Source: DASZMJ01 sp035551935 (GTDB lineage: Bacteria > Planctomycetota > Planctomycetia > Isosphaerales > Isosphaeraceae). Taken from it: 23,783 nucleotides of DNA. The notes beneath the pieces are model-generated. The model saw only the letters and a list, made by a program, of their open reading frames with translations, was not told where the DNA came from and ran no database searches. Location of the stretch: assembly GCA_035551935.1 (NCBI GenBank), contig DASZMJ010000425.1:1-23783 (forward strand). Direction: 5' to 3'. A program made the translations under genes and the position numbers. Of the stretch, positions 9,822 through 17,974 are shown piece after piece; positions within the stretch are counted from its first letter, which is position 1, and the number at the start of each line of letters is the position of its first letter.

Positions 9822-10211
9822 ATGGGGGCCGCGTCGATGGCCGCAGAGCCGACCCCAACTCCGACGCCGGGGCGTCCCGAGCCCAAGGGGCTGCTCACGG
9901 TCTCGTTCGCGATCCTGGCCTTGCTGGTGCTGGCCATGGTCGGCATCGCCGACCGGCGCCGTCCCCGGCAGGCCGAGTTCATCGCCCCGCTCGAGTCCGA
10001 GCCCGAGCCCCGCGCCGCCGGCCACGAGTGGGGCATCCGCCTCGGACCCGACGTCGACGCCCGGATCGTCGTCGAGGACGACGACCACCCCAAGGTCGAC
10101 GACCACCCCAAGGACGACGCGGACCGCGCAACCGACCTGCGGCTGGGCGCGAAGGGACGACGGGCCGGAGAAGGTTCATCACAAAGAGACGAAGAACACA
10201 AAGAGAATTGA
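9822..10211 (+). CDS. Small single-pass membrane protein, unknown
   Basis: 129 residues from ATG 9822, or 124 from the ATG at 9837; neither has a convincing ribosome site. A Thr/Pro-rich N-terminus precedes one membrane segment (LLTVSFAILALLVLAMVGIA, about 24-43), then DRRRPRQ, which would place the C-terminus in the cytoplasm. The remainder is highly acidic, with a near repeat HPKVDDHPKDDAD. The last dozen codons and the stop come from the left arm of the inverted repeat at 10180, so the present C-terminus was probably created by repeat insertion. I do not recognise a family. It follows mfnB by 33 bases. Confidence 0.6.
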   Translation: MGAASMAAEPTPTPTPGRPEPKGLLTVSFAILALLVLAMVGIADRRRPRQAEFIAPLESEPEPRAAGHEWGIRLGPDVDARIVVEDDDHPKVDDHPKDDADRATDLRLGAKGRRAGEGSSQRDEEHKEN

Positions 10212-10257
10212 ATAGATTTTCGAATTCCATTCTCTTTGTGTTCTTCGTCTCTTTGTG
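10180..10257. repeat. Perfect 29-bp inverted repeat at convergent junction
   Basis: 10180-10208 (starting CACAAAGAGACGAAGAACAC) is the exact reverse complement of 10229-10257, with a 20-base AT-rich loop. It straddles the stop of the small membrane protein gene and stops 26 bases before the end of the convergent DUF1559 gene. The base composition is far from the surrounding GC-rich genes. Its arrangement resembles the repeats at 3813 and 14142, though the arm sequence is diverged. It probably works as a bidirectional terminator. Confidence 0.9.
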
Positions 10258-10283
10258 GTGGGCCCTCCCCCGCTTCATGCCCC

Positions 10284-12782
10284 TCACGGCATCTTGTCGG
10301 CCGGGATGATCTCGCCGGCGTTGCGGGAGACGAGCTTCTTGTAGGTGTCCGGGTCGAGCGACTTCTTGAAGAACCGGACCGCGCCGTCGCCCATCAGGAC
10401 GTTGAACCCGCCGGGGTGGGGCGAGGTGGGCAGGGCCGGGGGCTTCGGTTTCGCCCAGTCGTAGGCCAGCGGCTCGGGCTTGGTCCAGGGGACGGCGTCC
10501 TGGGTCTCGACGACGAGCAGGGTGTTCGAGAGGCCGTCGGTGAACGAGGCAATCCGCTGGCCCTCCTTCCCCTCGAACGCGGCGCGGGGGCCGCTATAGA
10601 CGCGGTACGTCGTCTGGCCGGGCTGCGACTTCCGATCGCTCGGGCAGCGGTAGACGGTGGGCATCTCGGCGATCAAGGGCTTGTTGTGGGGGCTGTCCCA
10701 GGGCTCGTCGAGGTGGAAACGGTCGTAGAGATCTTTCCGCTCGACGTAGGGGAGGATCGCGACCCGCCAGCTCAACAGCGGCTTGCCGGCCTTGTCGGCG
10801 ATCACGGCGGGCGGGAACGCGCCGTTGGCGCTCTCGTAGTTGTGCATGGCGAGGCCGATCTGCTTCAGGTTGTTCACGCATTGCGTCCGCCGCGCCGCCT
10901 CGCGGGCCGCCTGGACCGCCGGCAGCAGCAAGCCGACCGCGACCCCCGCGCCGGCGGGAGACGTGACGCTCGGGAACGACTCGCGGGTGATGAGCCGGAT
11001 CTCCTTCTCATCGACCGCGATGGCGAACGAGCCGGGGAAGAGGCGGGCCTTCATCTCCTGGGGGTTCGGCATCCTGGCCGGGTCGATCCCGATCGGCGGG
11101 CCCGGCGGCGGCCCGCCCTGGCCGGCTCGGGCGCGGGCGGCCGCGGCCTGCGCGGCCTGGATCCCCTGGAGGAGCATCGGCACCATCTGGACCATCGCCG
11201 GCAGCGTGTCGCGCGGGTCGTTGACGTTGAGCATGAGGAACTTCGGCGGCAGCCGGTCGGCCATCGCCTGGAAGGCCCCGGCCGGTGTCCAACGGGCGCC
11301 GCCCGACTCCAGGGCCAGGGCCTTCGAGGCGGCCTCGGTCGTCGTGGAGATCACGGCGTGTTTCGAGCCGACGAGGAGCGTCGGCTGGAGCGCGGCGAGG
11401 GGGCCCGGCGGCAAGGTGCCGGGGGGGATTGTCGCGGCGTAGCCGACGCGGAACGGGCCGTTGATCTTATCGAACCGGATGCGCCGGCCGTCGGCCCCTT
11501 GCTTGATCGCGTCGTTGACGAGGGCCATCACGCGATCGATCCCCTTGGAGATGGTCGCGACGTCGTCGATCTGGACGAGGATCGTGACCTCGCCGGGCCC
11601 GGCCATCATCATCGCGGCGCCGGGGTTGGCCTGCTCGACGGGCTTCGCGAACAGGACGAGCTTCGGCCCGAGGTGCGCGAGCCAGTCTTCGCGGAGCCGC
11701 AGGCCCGTCTTCTCGCGGACGGTCCGCTCGGCGCTTTCGATGCTCTTCGCGGCGGCCGGGTCGGAGGCCTTGAACAAGGCGACGACCCTGTCATACGTCT
11801 TCGCCAAGTCCACCGAGAGGGCCGTGAACCCGTGGGCGTCGGCCGGGATGGGCGGGAGCGACCTGAGGTCCAGGCTCGGCTGGTCGAACAGGGCGAGGAC
11901 GCCGCGGCGCGGGGACGGGGCGACGGCGCGGACGACGGTCATGAGAGCGTCGTCCTGGAACCCCCAGCGGAGGTCGACCCGCTTCACGCCGTCGAGGCCG
12001 AGCTTCGCCGCGTCGGGCGGCAACGGCGGCAGCGCGGCGAAATCGACGAAACCGAAGGCGACCGGCTCGAACCCGCGCTCGGCCCTGGCCAGCTCGGCAC
12101 GGATCGGGTGACTCACGGCGTTGGGGGCTTTGCCGTCGAGGACGGCCAGGACGGTGTCGGTGGTCTCGGCCGGCGGCGGGACGATCACCAGGTCCCCGCC
12201 CTCGAACCACCACGAGCCGTCATGGACGCGGGTCAGCTCGCGGTTCCCTTTCTTCACCGTCTCCGCCTTGGCCCTCGGCCCGCCGATCGAGGCGAGCAGG
12301 GGCATCAGGATTGGCCGGATCGCCCTGGTGTCGGCCTTCCGGAACACGACGACCCCCTTCATCCCGGGGCCCTTGCCGGAGATGCCGACGACGAAGCCGT
12401 TGCGGAAGACGTGCTCGATTAGGGCCACGACCTGATCGCCCGTCGGCTTGTTCGGGGCGGGCGACGACTCGAGCGCCTTGTCAGCCCCCTGGCGGATGAG
12501 GTCCTCGAGCATCGCGCCGAAGGTTGTCTCGTTGAGCAGCTTGTAGGTCGCCGACTTCTTCCAGCGCGCGGCGTTCGCGTCGAGGCCCGCGAACTCGAAG
12601 TATATCGCCAGGTCCTGCCTCGGCACGTACCGCGCCAGCGAGGGCGTGGGCTGCGACTGGGGCCTCGACGCTTTCTTGGTCGCCTGCCCCATCGCCGGGC
12701 GCACGAACATCGCCGCGATTGAGAAGCCGACCGCCAGCAACGCCGCGCGGACGGCCCGCGCGCGAATCGGGACAGGTCTCAT
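10284..12782 (-). CDS. Exported protein with C-terminal DUF1559 (prepilin-like) domain
   Basis: 832 residues. MRPVPIRARAVRAALLAVGF starts a Sec signal peptide that probably ends near AMG-Q. Residues about 45-600 form a large extracytoplasmic region (RYVPRQDLAIYFEFAGLD and so on) that looks like a planctomycete DUF3352-type region; I cannot assign a function. Residues about 612-832 are a DUF1559 domain: LLLPAVQAAREAARR, CVNNLKQIGLAMHNYESANG, WRVAILPYVE, and the H-X9-DG box HPGGFNVLMGDG near 790. In ordinary DUF1559 proteins the pilin-like helix is N-terminal with a GFTLIE cleavage site; here it is internal and the cleavage site is gone. The start at 12782 is preferred over 12791 because GGAG lies 9 bases before it, whereas it abuts the first ATG. 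It is transcribed alone. Confidence 0.85.
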   Translation of the reverse strand: MRPVPIRARAVRAALLAVGFSIAAMFVRPAMGQATKKASRPQSQPTPSLARYVPRQDLAIYFEFAGLDANAARWKKSATYKLLNETTFGAMLEDLIRQGADKALESSPAPNKPTGDQVVALIEHVFRNGFVVGISGKGPGMKGVVVFRKADTRAIRPILMPLLASIGGPRAKAETVKKGNRELTRVHDGSWWFEGGDLVIVPPPAETTDTVLAVLDGKAPNAVSHPIRAELARAERGFEPVAFGFVDFAALPPLPPDAAKLGLDGVKRVDLRWGFQDDALMTVVRAVAPSPRRGVLALFDQPSLDLRSLPPIPADAHGFTALSVDLAKTYDRVVALFKASDPAAAKSIESAERTVREKTGLRLREDWLAHLGPKLVLFAKPVEQANPGAAMMMAGPGEVTILVQIDDVATISKGIDRVMALVNDAIKQGADGRRIRFDKINGPFRVGYAATIPPGTLPPGPLAALQPTLLVGSKHAVISTTTEAASKALALESGGARWTPAGAFQAMADRLPPKFLMLNVNDPRDTLPAMVQMVPMLLQGIQAAQAAAARARAGQGGPPPGPPIGIDPARMPNPQEMKARLFPGSFAIAVDEKEIRLITRESFPSVTSPAGAGVAVGLLLPAVQAAREAARRTQCVNNLKQIGLAMHNYESANGAFPPAVIADKAGKPLLSWRVAILPYVERKDLYDRFHLDEPWDSPHNKPLIAEMPTVYRCPSDRKSQPGQTTYRVYSGPRAAFEGKEGQRIASFTDGLSNTLLVVETQDAVPWTKPEPLAYDWAKPKPPALPTSPHPGGFNVLMGDGAVRFFKKSLDPDTYKKLVSRNAGEIIPADKMP

Positions 12783-13005
12783 GAGGATCATCTCCGCTCG
12801 CTGGTCGGGCCGTGGGGGGATCGGTCGTCCTCGGTGCGCACAATGGCCTCGTCATGCACGCACGGCCGACATCGTAGGCAACCCGTCGCGGCCACGTCAA
12901 CGGGCCGCTCTTCCTTTGGGATGGCTTCCCCGACGCCGGCCCGGTAGGCTCTGGGGACGGCCGCCCGATCCCGCGCGGCCGTTGGACCAGGGAGCCTGCG
13001 ACAAC

Positions 13006-14136
13006 GTGGATTGGGACGCCGTCCGCCGCGCCGAGTTCCCCGTCGTGGAGCGCTGGGCCTACTTCGACCATGCCGCCGTCGCCCCGTTGCCGAGGCGGTC
13101 GGGCGACCGGCTGCGCGCCTGGGCCGAGGACCAGGCGCGCAACGGGGTCGTCCACTGGCCCGATTGGGAGAAGAAGCTCGAGGCCACCCGCCGCGACCTC
13201 GCCAGGCTCATCGGCGCCGAGGTCGACGAGATCGCCTTCGTCAACAGCACGACCCACGGCATCAACATCGTCGCCGAGGGCTTCCCCTGGCGCGAGGGCG
13301 ACAACGTCGTCACCGCGGCCGAGGAGTATCCGTCGAACCTCTTCCCCTGGCAGAACCTCGCCCCGCGCGGCGTGTCGCTCCGCCGCGTGCCGACCCGCGA
13401 CGATCGCATCTGGGTCGAGGACCTCGCCGCGGCGATGGACGGCCGGACGCGCATGCTGACGATCAGCCACGTCGAGTTCGCCAGCGGCTTCCGCAACGAC
13501 CTCGACGCCCTCGCCGAGCTCTGCCAGGCCCGCGGCGTGGCCTTCTTCGTCGACGCCATCCAGGGCCTCGGGCCGTTCACGATCGACGTGAGCAAGAAGC
13601 CGATCGACTTCCTCGCCGCCGACGGCCACAAGTGGCTGCTCGGGCCCGAGGGGGCCGGCCTGCTCTACGTCCGCCGCGACTGGATCGACCGATTGCGGGC
13701 GACCGGCGTCGGCTGGCACAGCGTCGTCGGCTCGTACAACGCGATCGAGCCCGAGTTCGCCCTCAAGCCCAACGCCCAGCGCTGGGAGGGGGGCTCGTAC
13801 ACCATGCCCGGCCTCCAGGCCTTCGGCGCCAGCGTCTCGCTCTTCCTCGAGCTCGGCCCCGAGGCCGTCTCCCGCCGCATCCTCGACCGCGCCGACGCCG
13901 TCCGCGAGGTCGCCCGCTCCGCCGGCTGGACCGTCCTCGGCTCCGACCGCCCCGAGGACCGCTCCTCGATCGTACCCCTCCACCACACCGGCACCGACCC
14001 CGACGCCTTCGTCCGGCATGCCAGGACGCGCGGCGTCGCCCTGGCATGCCGCCGAGGGAGGGTCCGCGTGAGCCCGCATCTCTATAATAACGACGACGAC
14101 CTGGCACGGCTTGCCGACGTGCTGAGGGACGGATGA
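13006..14136 (+). CDS. Class-V aminotransferase / cysteine desulfurase-like PLP enzyme
   Basis: 376 residues of fold-type I PLP enzymes of the NifS/SufS/Csd class. FDHAAVAPLPR at about 20-30 is the N-terminal substrate loop, VNSTTHGINIVAEG binds the PLP phosphate, FFVDAIQGLGP carries the Asp/Gln that hold the pyridine ring, and DGHKWLLGPEGAG holds the Schiff-base lysine K209. The C-terminal RVRVSPHLYNNDDDL is the usual end, carrying the substrate-carboxylate arginine. No Suf or Isc partner is adjacent and I see no clear catalytic cysteine loop, so an isopenicillin-epimerase-like or other class-V role is as likely as desulfuration. The start is GTG (13006), 11 bases after GGGAG; no ATG lies near a suitable ribosome site. 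Gap 12783-13005 holds the unmarked promoters of this gene and the divergent one. Confidence 0.88.
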   Translation: MDWDAVRRAEFPVVERWAYFDHAAVAPLPRRSGDRLRAWAEDQARNGVVHWPDWEKKLEATRRDLARLIGAEVDEIAFVNSTTHGINIVAEGFPWREGDNVVTAAEEYPSNLFPWQNLAPRGVSLRRVPTRDDRIWVEDLAAAMDGRTRMLTISHVEFASGFRNDLDALAELCQARGVAFFVDAIQGLGPFTIDVSKKPIDFLAADGHKWLLGPEGAGLLYVRRDWIDRLRATGVGWHSVVGSYNAIEPEFALKPNAQRWEGGSYTMPGLQAFGASVSLFLELGPEAVSRRILDRADAVREVARSAGWTVLGSDRPEDRSSIVPLHHTGTDPDAFVRHARTRGVALACRRGRVRVSPHLYNNDDDLARLADVLRDG

Positions 14137-14141
14137 GGAGA

Positions 14142-14259
14142 TTCCACCGCAGAGGACGCGGAGGGCGAGGAGGGAGAACCGAGAAGAAAACCTCCTGATT
14201 ATCAAATGAAGTTCATTCGTTTTGATTTCCTCTGCGTCCTCCGCGTCCTCCTCGGTGAA
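14142..14259. repeat. Imperfect inverted repeat upstream of coaD
   Basis: The left arm near 14142-14172 (ATTCCACCGCAGAGGACGCG onward) and the right arm 14229-14259 (CCTCTGCGTCCTCCGCGTCC onward) are complementary at roughly three quarters of positions. The AT-rich centre contains partly complementary ATCAAATGAA and TTCATTCGTTTTGAT. The left arm closely matches that of the perfect repeat at 3813, so this is a decayed member of that family. It fills the 148-base gap between the PLP enzyme and coaD and ends 25 bases before the coaD start. Confidence 0.75.
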
Positions 14260-14284
14260 GACCATCTCCCCCAAGGGACCCGAT

Positions 14285-14812
14285 ATGCCGCACCGCACCG
14301 CCGACCCGACGCGCACGGCCGTGTTCACGGGCACGTTCGACCCGATGACGCTGGGGCACCTCGACGTGATCCGGCGCGGGCGGACGTTGTTCGAGCGGCT
14401 GGTGGTCGGCATCGGCCGGAACCCGAACAAGGCGAGCCTCTTCGACATCGAGGAGCGGGTGGCCCTGGTGGAACGGGTCGTGGCGTCGTTCGAGAACGTC
14501 GAGGTGATGGCGTTCGAGGAGCTGGCCGTGCAGTTCGTCCGCCGGATCGGCGCGCGGGTGATCCTGCGCGGGGTGCGGACGCTCTCGGACATGGAATACG
14601 AGTTCGGCATGTCGCTGACCAACCAGCGGCTCGACCCGACGGTCGAGACCGTCTTCCTCATGGCCGACGGCGAGTATTCGCACGTCTCCAGCTCGTTGAT
14701 CAAGCAGGTCGCCCGCTTCGGCGGCGAGGCGGCGCTCGTCAAGTTCGTCCCGCCGGAGCTGATCGGACCGATCGCCGCCCGCATCCGCGCCGGCGACCCC
14801 GACGCCCGCTGA
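14285..14812 (+). CDS. coaD: Pantetheine-phosphate adenylyltransferase
   Basis: 175 residues, within the usual 160-175 range. It transfers AMP from ATP to 4'-phosphopantetheine, the penultimate step of coenzyme A synthesis, in the cytoplasm. The nucleotidyltransferase signature is GTFDPMTLGHLDVI (T/HxGH). GIGRNPNKASLF and RVILRGVRTLSDMEYEF are the family's substrate-binding segments, and SHVSSSLIKQVARFGG is the ISSTxIR-equivalent ATP-binding motif. ATG 14285 follows AAGGGA with 6-base spacing. The upstream repeat probably supplies part of the leader. Downstream, 54 bases separate it from the DoxX-like gene on the same strand. Confidence 0.96.
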   Translation: MPHRTADPTRTAVFTGTFDPMTLGHLDVIRRGRTLFERLVVGIGRNPNKASLFDIEERVALVERVVASFENVEVMAFEELAVQFVRRIGARVILRGVRTLSDMEYEFGMSLTNQRLDPTVETVFLMADGEYSHVSSSLIKQVARFGGEAALVKFVPPELIGPIAARIRAGDPDAR

Positions 14813-14866
14813 TCCGTCGAGGACCGTCCCCGTTCCCTCAAAGAGTTCAGGAGCGATCGCATTCTC

Positions 14867-15421
14867 ATGGACACACCCCACGCCATCACCCTCCGGCGCG
14901 AGCCGGGCCCGTTCACGAGGAGCCTGGCGGCGCTCATCCTGCGGCTCGCGCTCGGGATGACGTTCCTGGTGCCAGGCCTCTACAAGCTGGAGGCGAAGCG
15001 TCGAGGCGAGTACCCCGGCACGATGTTCGCCGACGCCGAGAGGGCCCACGTGCCCGGGCTCTTGAACGTGAAGCTGCCGCTCCTGAAGCAGTACGCCGAG
15101 GTGCTGCCGTATGCCGAGGTCGGCGTCGGCGTCGCGCTGATCGCCGGGTTCTGGACGACGCTGGCGGGCTTCGCGTCCGGGCTCCTCCTGCTCAGCCTGC
15201 TGTTCGGACATCTCGTCCAGATGCAGGTCCACCCGGAACAAGAAGTGACGATGGTCCCGCTGATGCTCGTCTATCTCGCCATCAACGCGGCGGTCCTCTG
15301 GCTTTCGCCGGTGACGAGTAATTACCTCTCGCTCGACGGCCTGCTCTTCGGCTGGTTCTGGGCGCCGAGGCCGGAGGGGGAGTATCGCCGCGACGAGCGG
15401 GTCGAGCCGAAGCGGCGTTGA
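14867..15421 (+). CDS. DoxX-family membrane protein
   Basis: 184 residues with four hydrophobic segments (about 20-38, 78-96, 98-116 and 128-146), the topology of DoxX-family integral membrane proteins. The first segment ILRLALGMTFLVPGLYKLE ends in the family-type Gly/Lys turn. The family includes subunits of thiosulfate:quinone oxidoreductases and many proteins of unknown role; no redox partner is adjacent, so the function stays open. AGGAG (14849-14853) precedes the ATG by 13 bases, a little long. The stop overlaps the possible TTG start of the following glycosyltransferase and lies 5 bases before its ATG. Confidence 0.85.
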   Translation: MDTPHAITLRREPGPFTRSLAALILRLALGMTFLVPGLYKLEAKRRGEYPGTMFADAERAHVPGLLNVKLPLLKQYAEVLPYAEVGVGVALIAGFWTTLAGFASGLLLLSLLFGHLVQMQVHPEQEVTMVPLMLVYLAINAAVLWLSPVTSNYLSLDGLLFGWFWAPRPEGEYRRDERVEPKRR

Positions 15422-15426
15422 GGGCC

Positions 15427-16674
15427 ATGCGGATCGCCTTCGTCAACCCGATCGGCCAGGTCGGCGGCGCCGAGCTGAGCCTGCTCGACCTCCTGGCGAC
15501 GTTGCCCGCGGCGTTGCCGGGCGTCGAGCGGCACCTCGTGCTGCTCGGCGACGGCCCGTTGCGCGACCGTGCCGAGGCGTTGGGCGTGTCGGTCCACGTC
15601 GCGCCGATGCCCGAGGCGCTCGCCGGCCTCGGCGACAGCGCCCTGCGGGGTCGCGGCCGGTTCGGCGCCGCGATCGGCCTGGCCGCCCGCGGCCTGCCGG
15701 CGGCCTGGGCGGCGCGGTCGTTCGCGAAGGGCCTGCGGACGATCCTCCGCGATTTGAAACCCGATCTGATCCACACGAATGGATTGAAGGCACACCTGCT
15801 CGCGCACGTCGCCCGGGTGCCGGGCGTGCCGGTCGTCTGGCACGTCCGCGACTTCCCAGGCGCCCGGCCGGTGATGGCGAAGGCATTGCGCTGGGCGGCG
15901 CGGGGAGCGGCCGGCGCCATTGCGATCTCGGAGGCGGTCGCGCGCGACGTGCAAGGCGTCGCGCCGGCCTTGCCGGTGGCGGTCGTCTACAACGCCATCG
16001 ACGTCGATCGCTTCGCCCCCGGCCCCGGCGACGGCCCCCGGCTCGATGCCCTCGCCGAACTCCCCCCCGCGCCATCGGGGACGGTCCGCGTCGGCCTCGT
16101 GGCCACGTATGCGCGCTGGAAGGGGCAGGACCTCTTCCTCCAGGCCGCGGGACGCGTGGTCGCAGAAAGTTTAGACACTCCTGCCCGTTTTTATGTCATC
16201 GGTGGGCCGATCTACAAGACGCGTGGATCTCAATTCTCCGTCGAGGAGTTGAGGGCGATGGCGGATGGGCTCGGACTGGGAGACCGCGTCGGGTTCGTGC
16301 CGTTCCAGAGCGACCCGGCCGACGCCTTCCGGGCGCTCGACGTGGTGGTCCACGCGAGCACGCAGCCCGAGCCGTTCGGCCGGACGATCGTCGAGGCGAT
16401 GGCCTGCGGCCGCGCCGTCGTCGTCGCCCGCGCCGGCGGCGCCGCCGAGCTCTTCCGCGACGACGAGGACGCCGTCGGCGTCCCCCCCGGCGACCCCGAC
16501 GCCCTCGCCTCCGCGATCGGCTCGCTCCTCGCCGACCCCTCCCGCCGCGACCGCCTCGGCGATGCCGCCCGGCAAACCGCCCTCGCCCGCTTCGCCCGCG
16601 ACCGCCTCGGCCGCGAGGTCGCCACGGCCTACGAACGATTCCAAGGCACATCCCATTGGAACGTTCAAAAATGA
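15427..16674 (+). CDS. GT4-type glycosyltransferase
   Basis: 415 residues with the GT-B fold of glycosyltransferase family 4. The N-terminal domain begins MRIAFVNPIGQVGGAELSLL, with the Gly-rich loop that contacts the acceptor and donor, followed by DLIHTNGLKAHLL and VVWHVRDFPG. The C-terminal domain begins near VGLVATYARWKGQDLF and contains EPFGRTIVE (E315 and E323), the EX7E motif that binds the nucleotide-sugar donor, then AGGAAELFRDDEDA. It is probably cytosolic or membrane-associated and adds a sugar to a cell-surface glycan or lipid; donor and acceptor cannot be read. Bases 16159-16240 contain a patch of AT-rich rare codons (GAA AGT TTA GAC ACT CCT). The stop overlaps the next start as ATGA, so the two are translationally coupled. 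Confidence 0.92.
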   Translation: MRIAFVNPIGQVGGAELSLLDLLATLPAALPGVERHLVLLGDGPLRDRAEALGVSVHVAPMPEALAGLGDSALRGRGRFGAAIGLAARGLPAAWAARSFAKGLRTILRDLKPDLIHTNGLKAHLLAHVARVPGVPVVWHVRDFPGARPVMAKALRWAARGAAGAIAISEAVARDVQGVAPALPVAVVYNAIDVDRFAPGPGDGPRLDALAELPPAPSGTVRVGLVATYARWKGQDLFLQAAGRVVAESLDTPARFYVIGGPIYKTRGSQFSVEELRAMADGLGLGDRVGFVPFQSDPADAFRALDVVVHASTQPEPFGRTIVEAMACGRAVVVARAGGAAELFRDDEDAVGVPPGDPDALASAIGSLLADPSRRDRLGDAARQTALARFARDRLGREVATAYERFQGTSHWNVQK

Positions 16675-17831
16675 ACTTCCTGATCGTCGGCGACGGCCCG
16701 GAGGAGTTCGCCTGGGCCCAGACCTTGCTGGGGCACCCGGAGCACCGCCTGGCGGCGGCGTGCCCGGGCTTCAAGGGCCTGCCGGACGTGCCCGGCGGGC
16801 CGGACTTCGACGCGGCATTGGCGGTCGCGGGGGTGGACGCGGCGATCGTCGGCGGCGGCCCGGAACTGCGGGCCGAGGCCCTCCGGCGGGTCGCCGGCGC
16901 CGGCTTGCCGGCGCTCTGCCTGCACCCGCCGGGCCCGGACGCCGACCCGTACTATCAAGTCGCCCTCAGCCGCCAGGAGACCGGCGCCGTCGTCGTACCC
17001 GACCTGCCCGCGCGGCTCCATCCCGGTGTCGCGGCCTTGAAAGAGGCGCTCGACCGCGGCGAGCTGGGCACGTTCCGCGAGATCCGCTACGAGGGGGCCG
17101 CGGGAGACCAGGGCGGCGACCTGCTCGGCGAGGTCTTCCCGCGCGTCGTCGACGTCGTCCGCTCCCTGCTCGGCGAGGTCGCCGCGGTGACGACCACCGG
17201 CGACCCGCCCGGCGACCGCCCCACGTCGAGCCTGGTCGTCCAGTTGCGCGGACCAAAGGCGCGACGGGCCGAGGTCCGCCTCTGGTCCGGCCCGCCGGAG
17301 CCTTCGAAGCTGACCGTGTCGGGCTCCGAAGGGTCGCTCGTGCTCGAGCACGACCCGAGCCTCCTCGGCGTCGCGCGGCTCGTCCGGCGGCCGGCGACGG
17401 GCCTGGCGACCGTCAACGAGCTTCGCGTCTTCGACCCCTCGACGGCGATCCTCGACGTCCTCGACGCCGCCGCCGCCGGCCAGGACGTCCGCCCCGACCT
17501 GCACGACGGCACCCGCGCGATGGAGATCGCCGAGGCCGCGCGCCGGTCGCTCCGACGGGGGAAGACCATCGACCTGCATTACGAGGAGGTCAGCGAGCTC
17601 GGCAACTTCAAGTCGGTGATGACCTCGCTCGGGTGTCTCATTTTGATCGGTGCGTTGCTCGTCCTCCCGCTCGCCCTCGCCGGCCCCGCGTTCGGGGCGC
17701 GGTGGACGATCTACATCGCCTACGCCATCCCGCCGCTCCTCGTTTTATTCGCTCTGCTCCAACTGCTTCGCTTCGCCGCGCGGGGGTCGGACGCGGCGGC
17801 GCGGCGGGCGAACGAGCAGGCCGGCGGCTGA
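16671..17831 (+). CDS. Gfo/Idh/MocA-like protein with C-terminal membrane anchor
   Basis: 386 residues. The beginning MNFLIVGDGPEEFAWAQTLL and the layout VDAAIVGGGPELRAEALRR, LPALCLHPPG and ELGTFREIRYEG follow NAD-dependent Gfo/Idh/MocA oxidoreductases. The dinucleotide-binding Gly-rich loop is weak (GDGPEE rather than GxGxxG) and the usual EKP lysine motif is absent (CLHPPGPDAD stands there). A catalytic role is therefore doubtful. Two hydrophobic segments near the end (about 322-345 and 349-373) would anchor it in the membrane, which is unusual for this family. Coupled to the glycosyltransferase by an ATGA overlap, it may modify or scaffold sugar synthesis. An upstream TTG at 16656 is less likely as start. 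Confidence 0.75.
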   Translation: MNFLIVGDGPEEFAWAQTLLGHPEHRLAAACPGFKGLPDVPGGPDFDAALAVAGVDAAIVGGGPELRAEALRRVAGAGLPALCLHPPGPDADPYYQVALSRQETGAVVVPDLPARLHPGVAALKEALDRGELGTFREIRYEGAAGDQGGDLLGEVFPRVVDVVRSLLGEVAAVTTTGDPPGDRPTSSLVVQLRGPKARRAEVRLWSGPPEPSKLTVSGSEGSLVLEHDPSLLGVARLVRRPATGLATVNELRVFDPSTAILDVLDAAAAGQDVRPDLHDGTRAMEIAEAARRSLRRGKTIDLHYEEVSELGNFKSVMTSLGCLILIGALLVLPLALAGPAFGARWTIYIAYAIPPLLVLFALLQLLRFAARGSDAAARRANEQAGG

Positions 17832-17974
17832 CGGGACGGTAGGCAAAGGGCCGAGGACAAAGGACATAGGGCGGAGGCCGGCGCGCGAACGGACGCGGCG
17901 AGCCGGCGCGCACACGAACGTCCGAAACTGATCCACGAGTATTCACCGTCACTCTCCATCGATCCGCGACGCCT

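Noticed and set aside
10236..12422. 728-codon + strand open frame opposite the DUF1559 gene
   Set aside because: Mirror of the real gene's codon bias, with repetitive Asp/Gly/Arg content and no family resemblance.
12481..14937. Long - strand open frame spanning the PLP enzyme and coaD
   Set aside because: It crosses two certain + strand genes and a repeat and has no motifs.
17832..17935. Repeated GGxAAAGGxx-like purine runs (AAAGGGCCGAGGACAAAGGA) after the oxidoreductase-like gene
   Set aside because: Short and imperfect; not enough to call a repeat or terminator, although a similar AGGGCGGAGG recurs at the end of the window.
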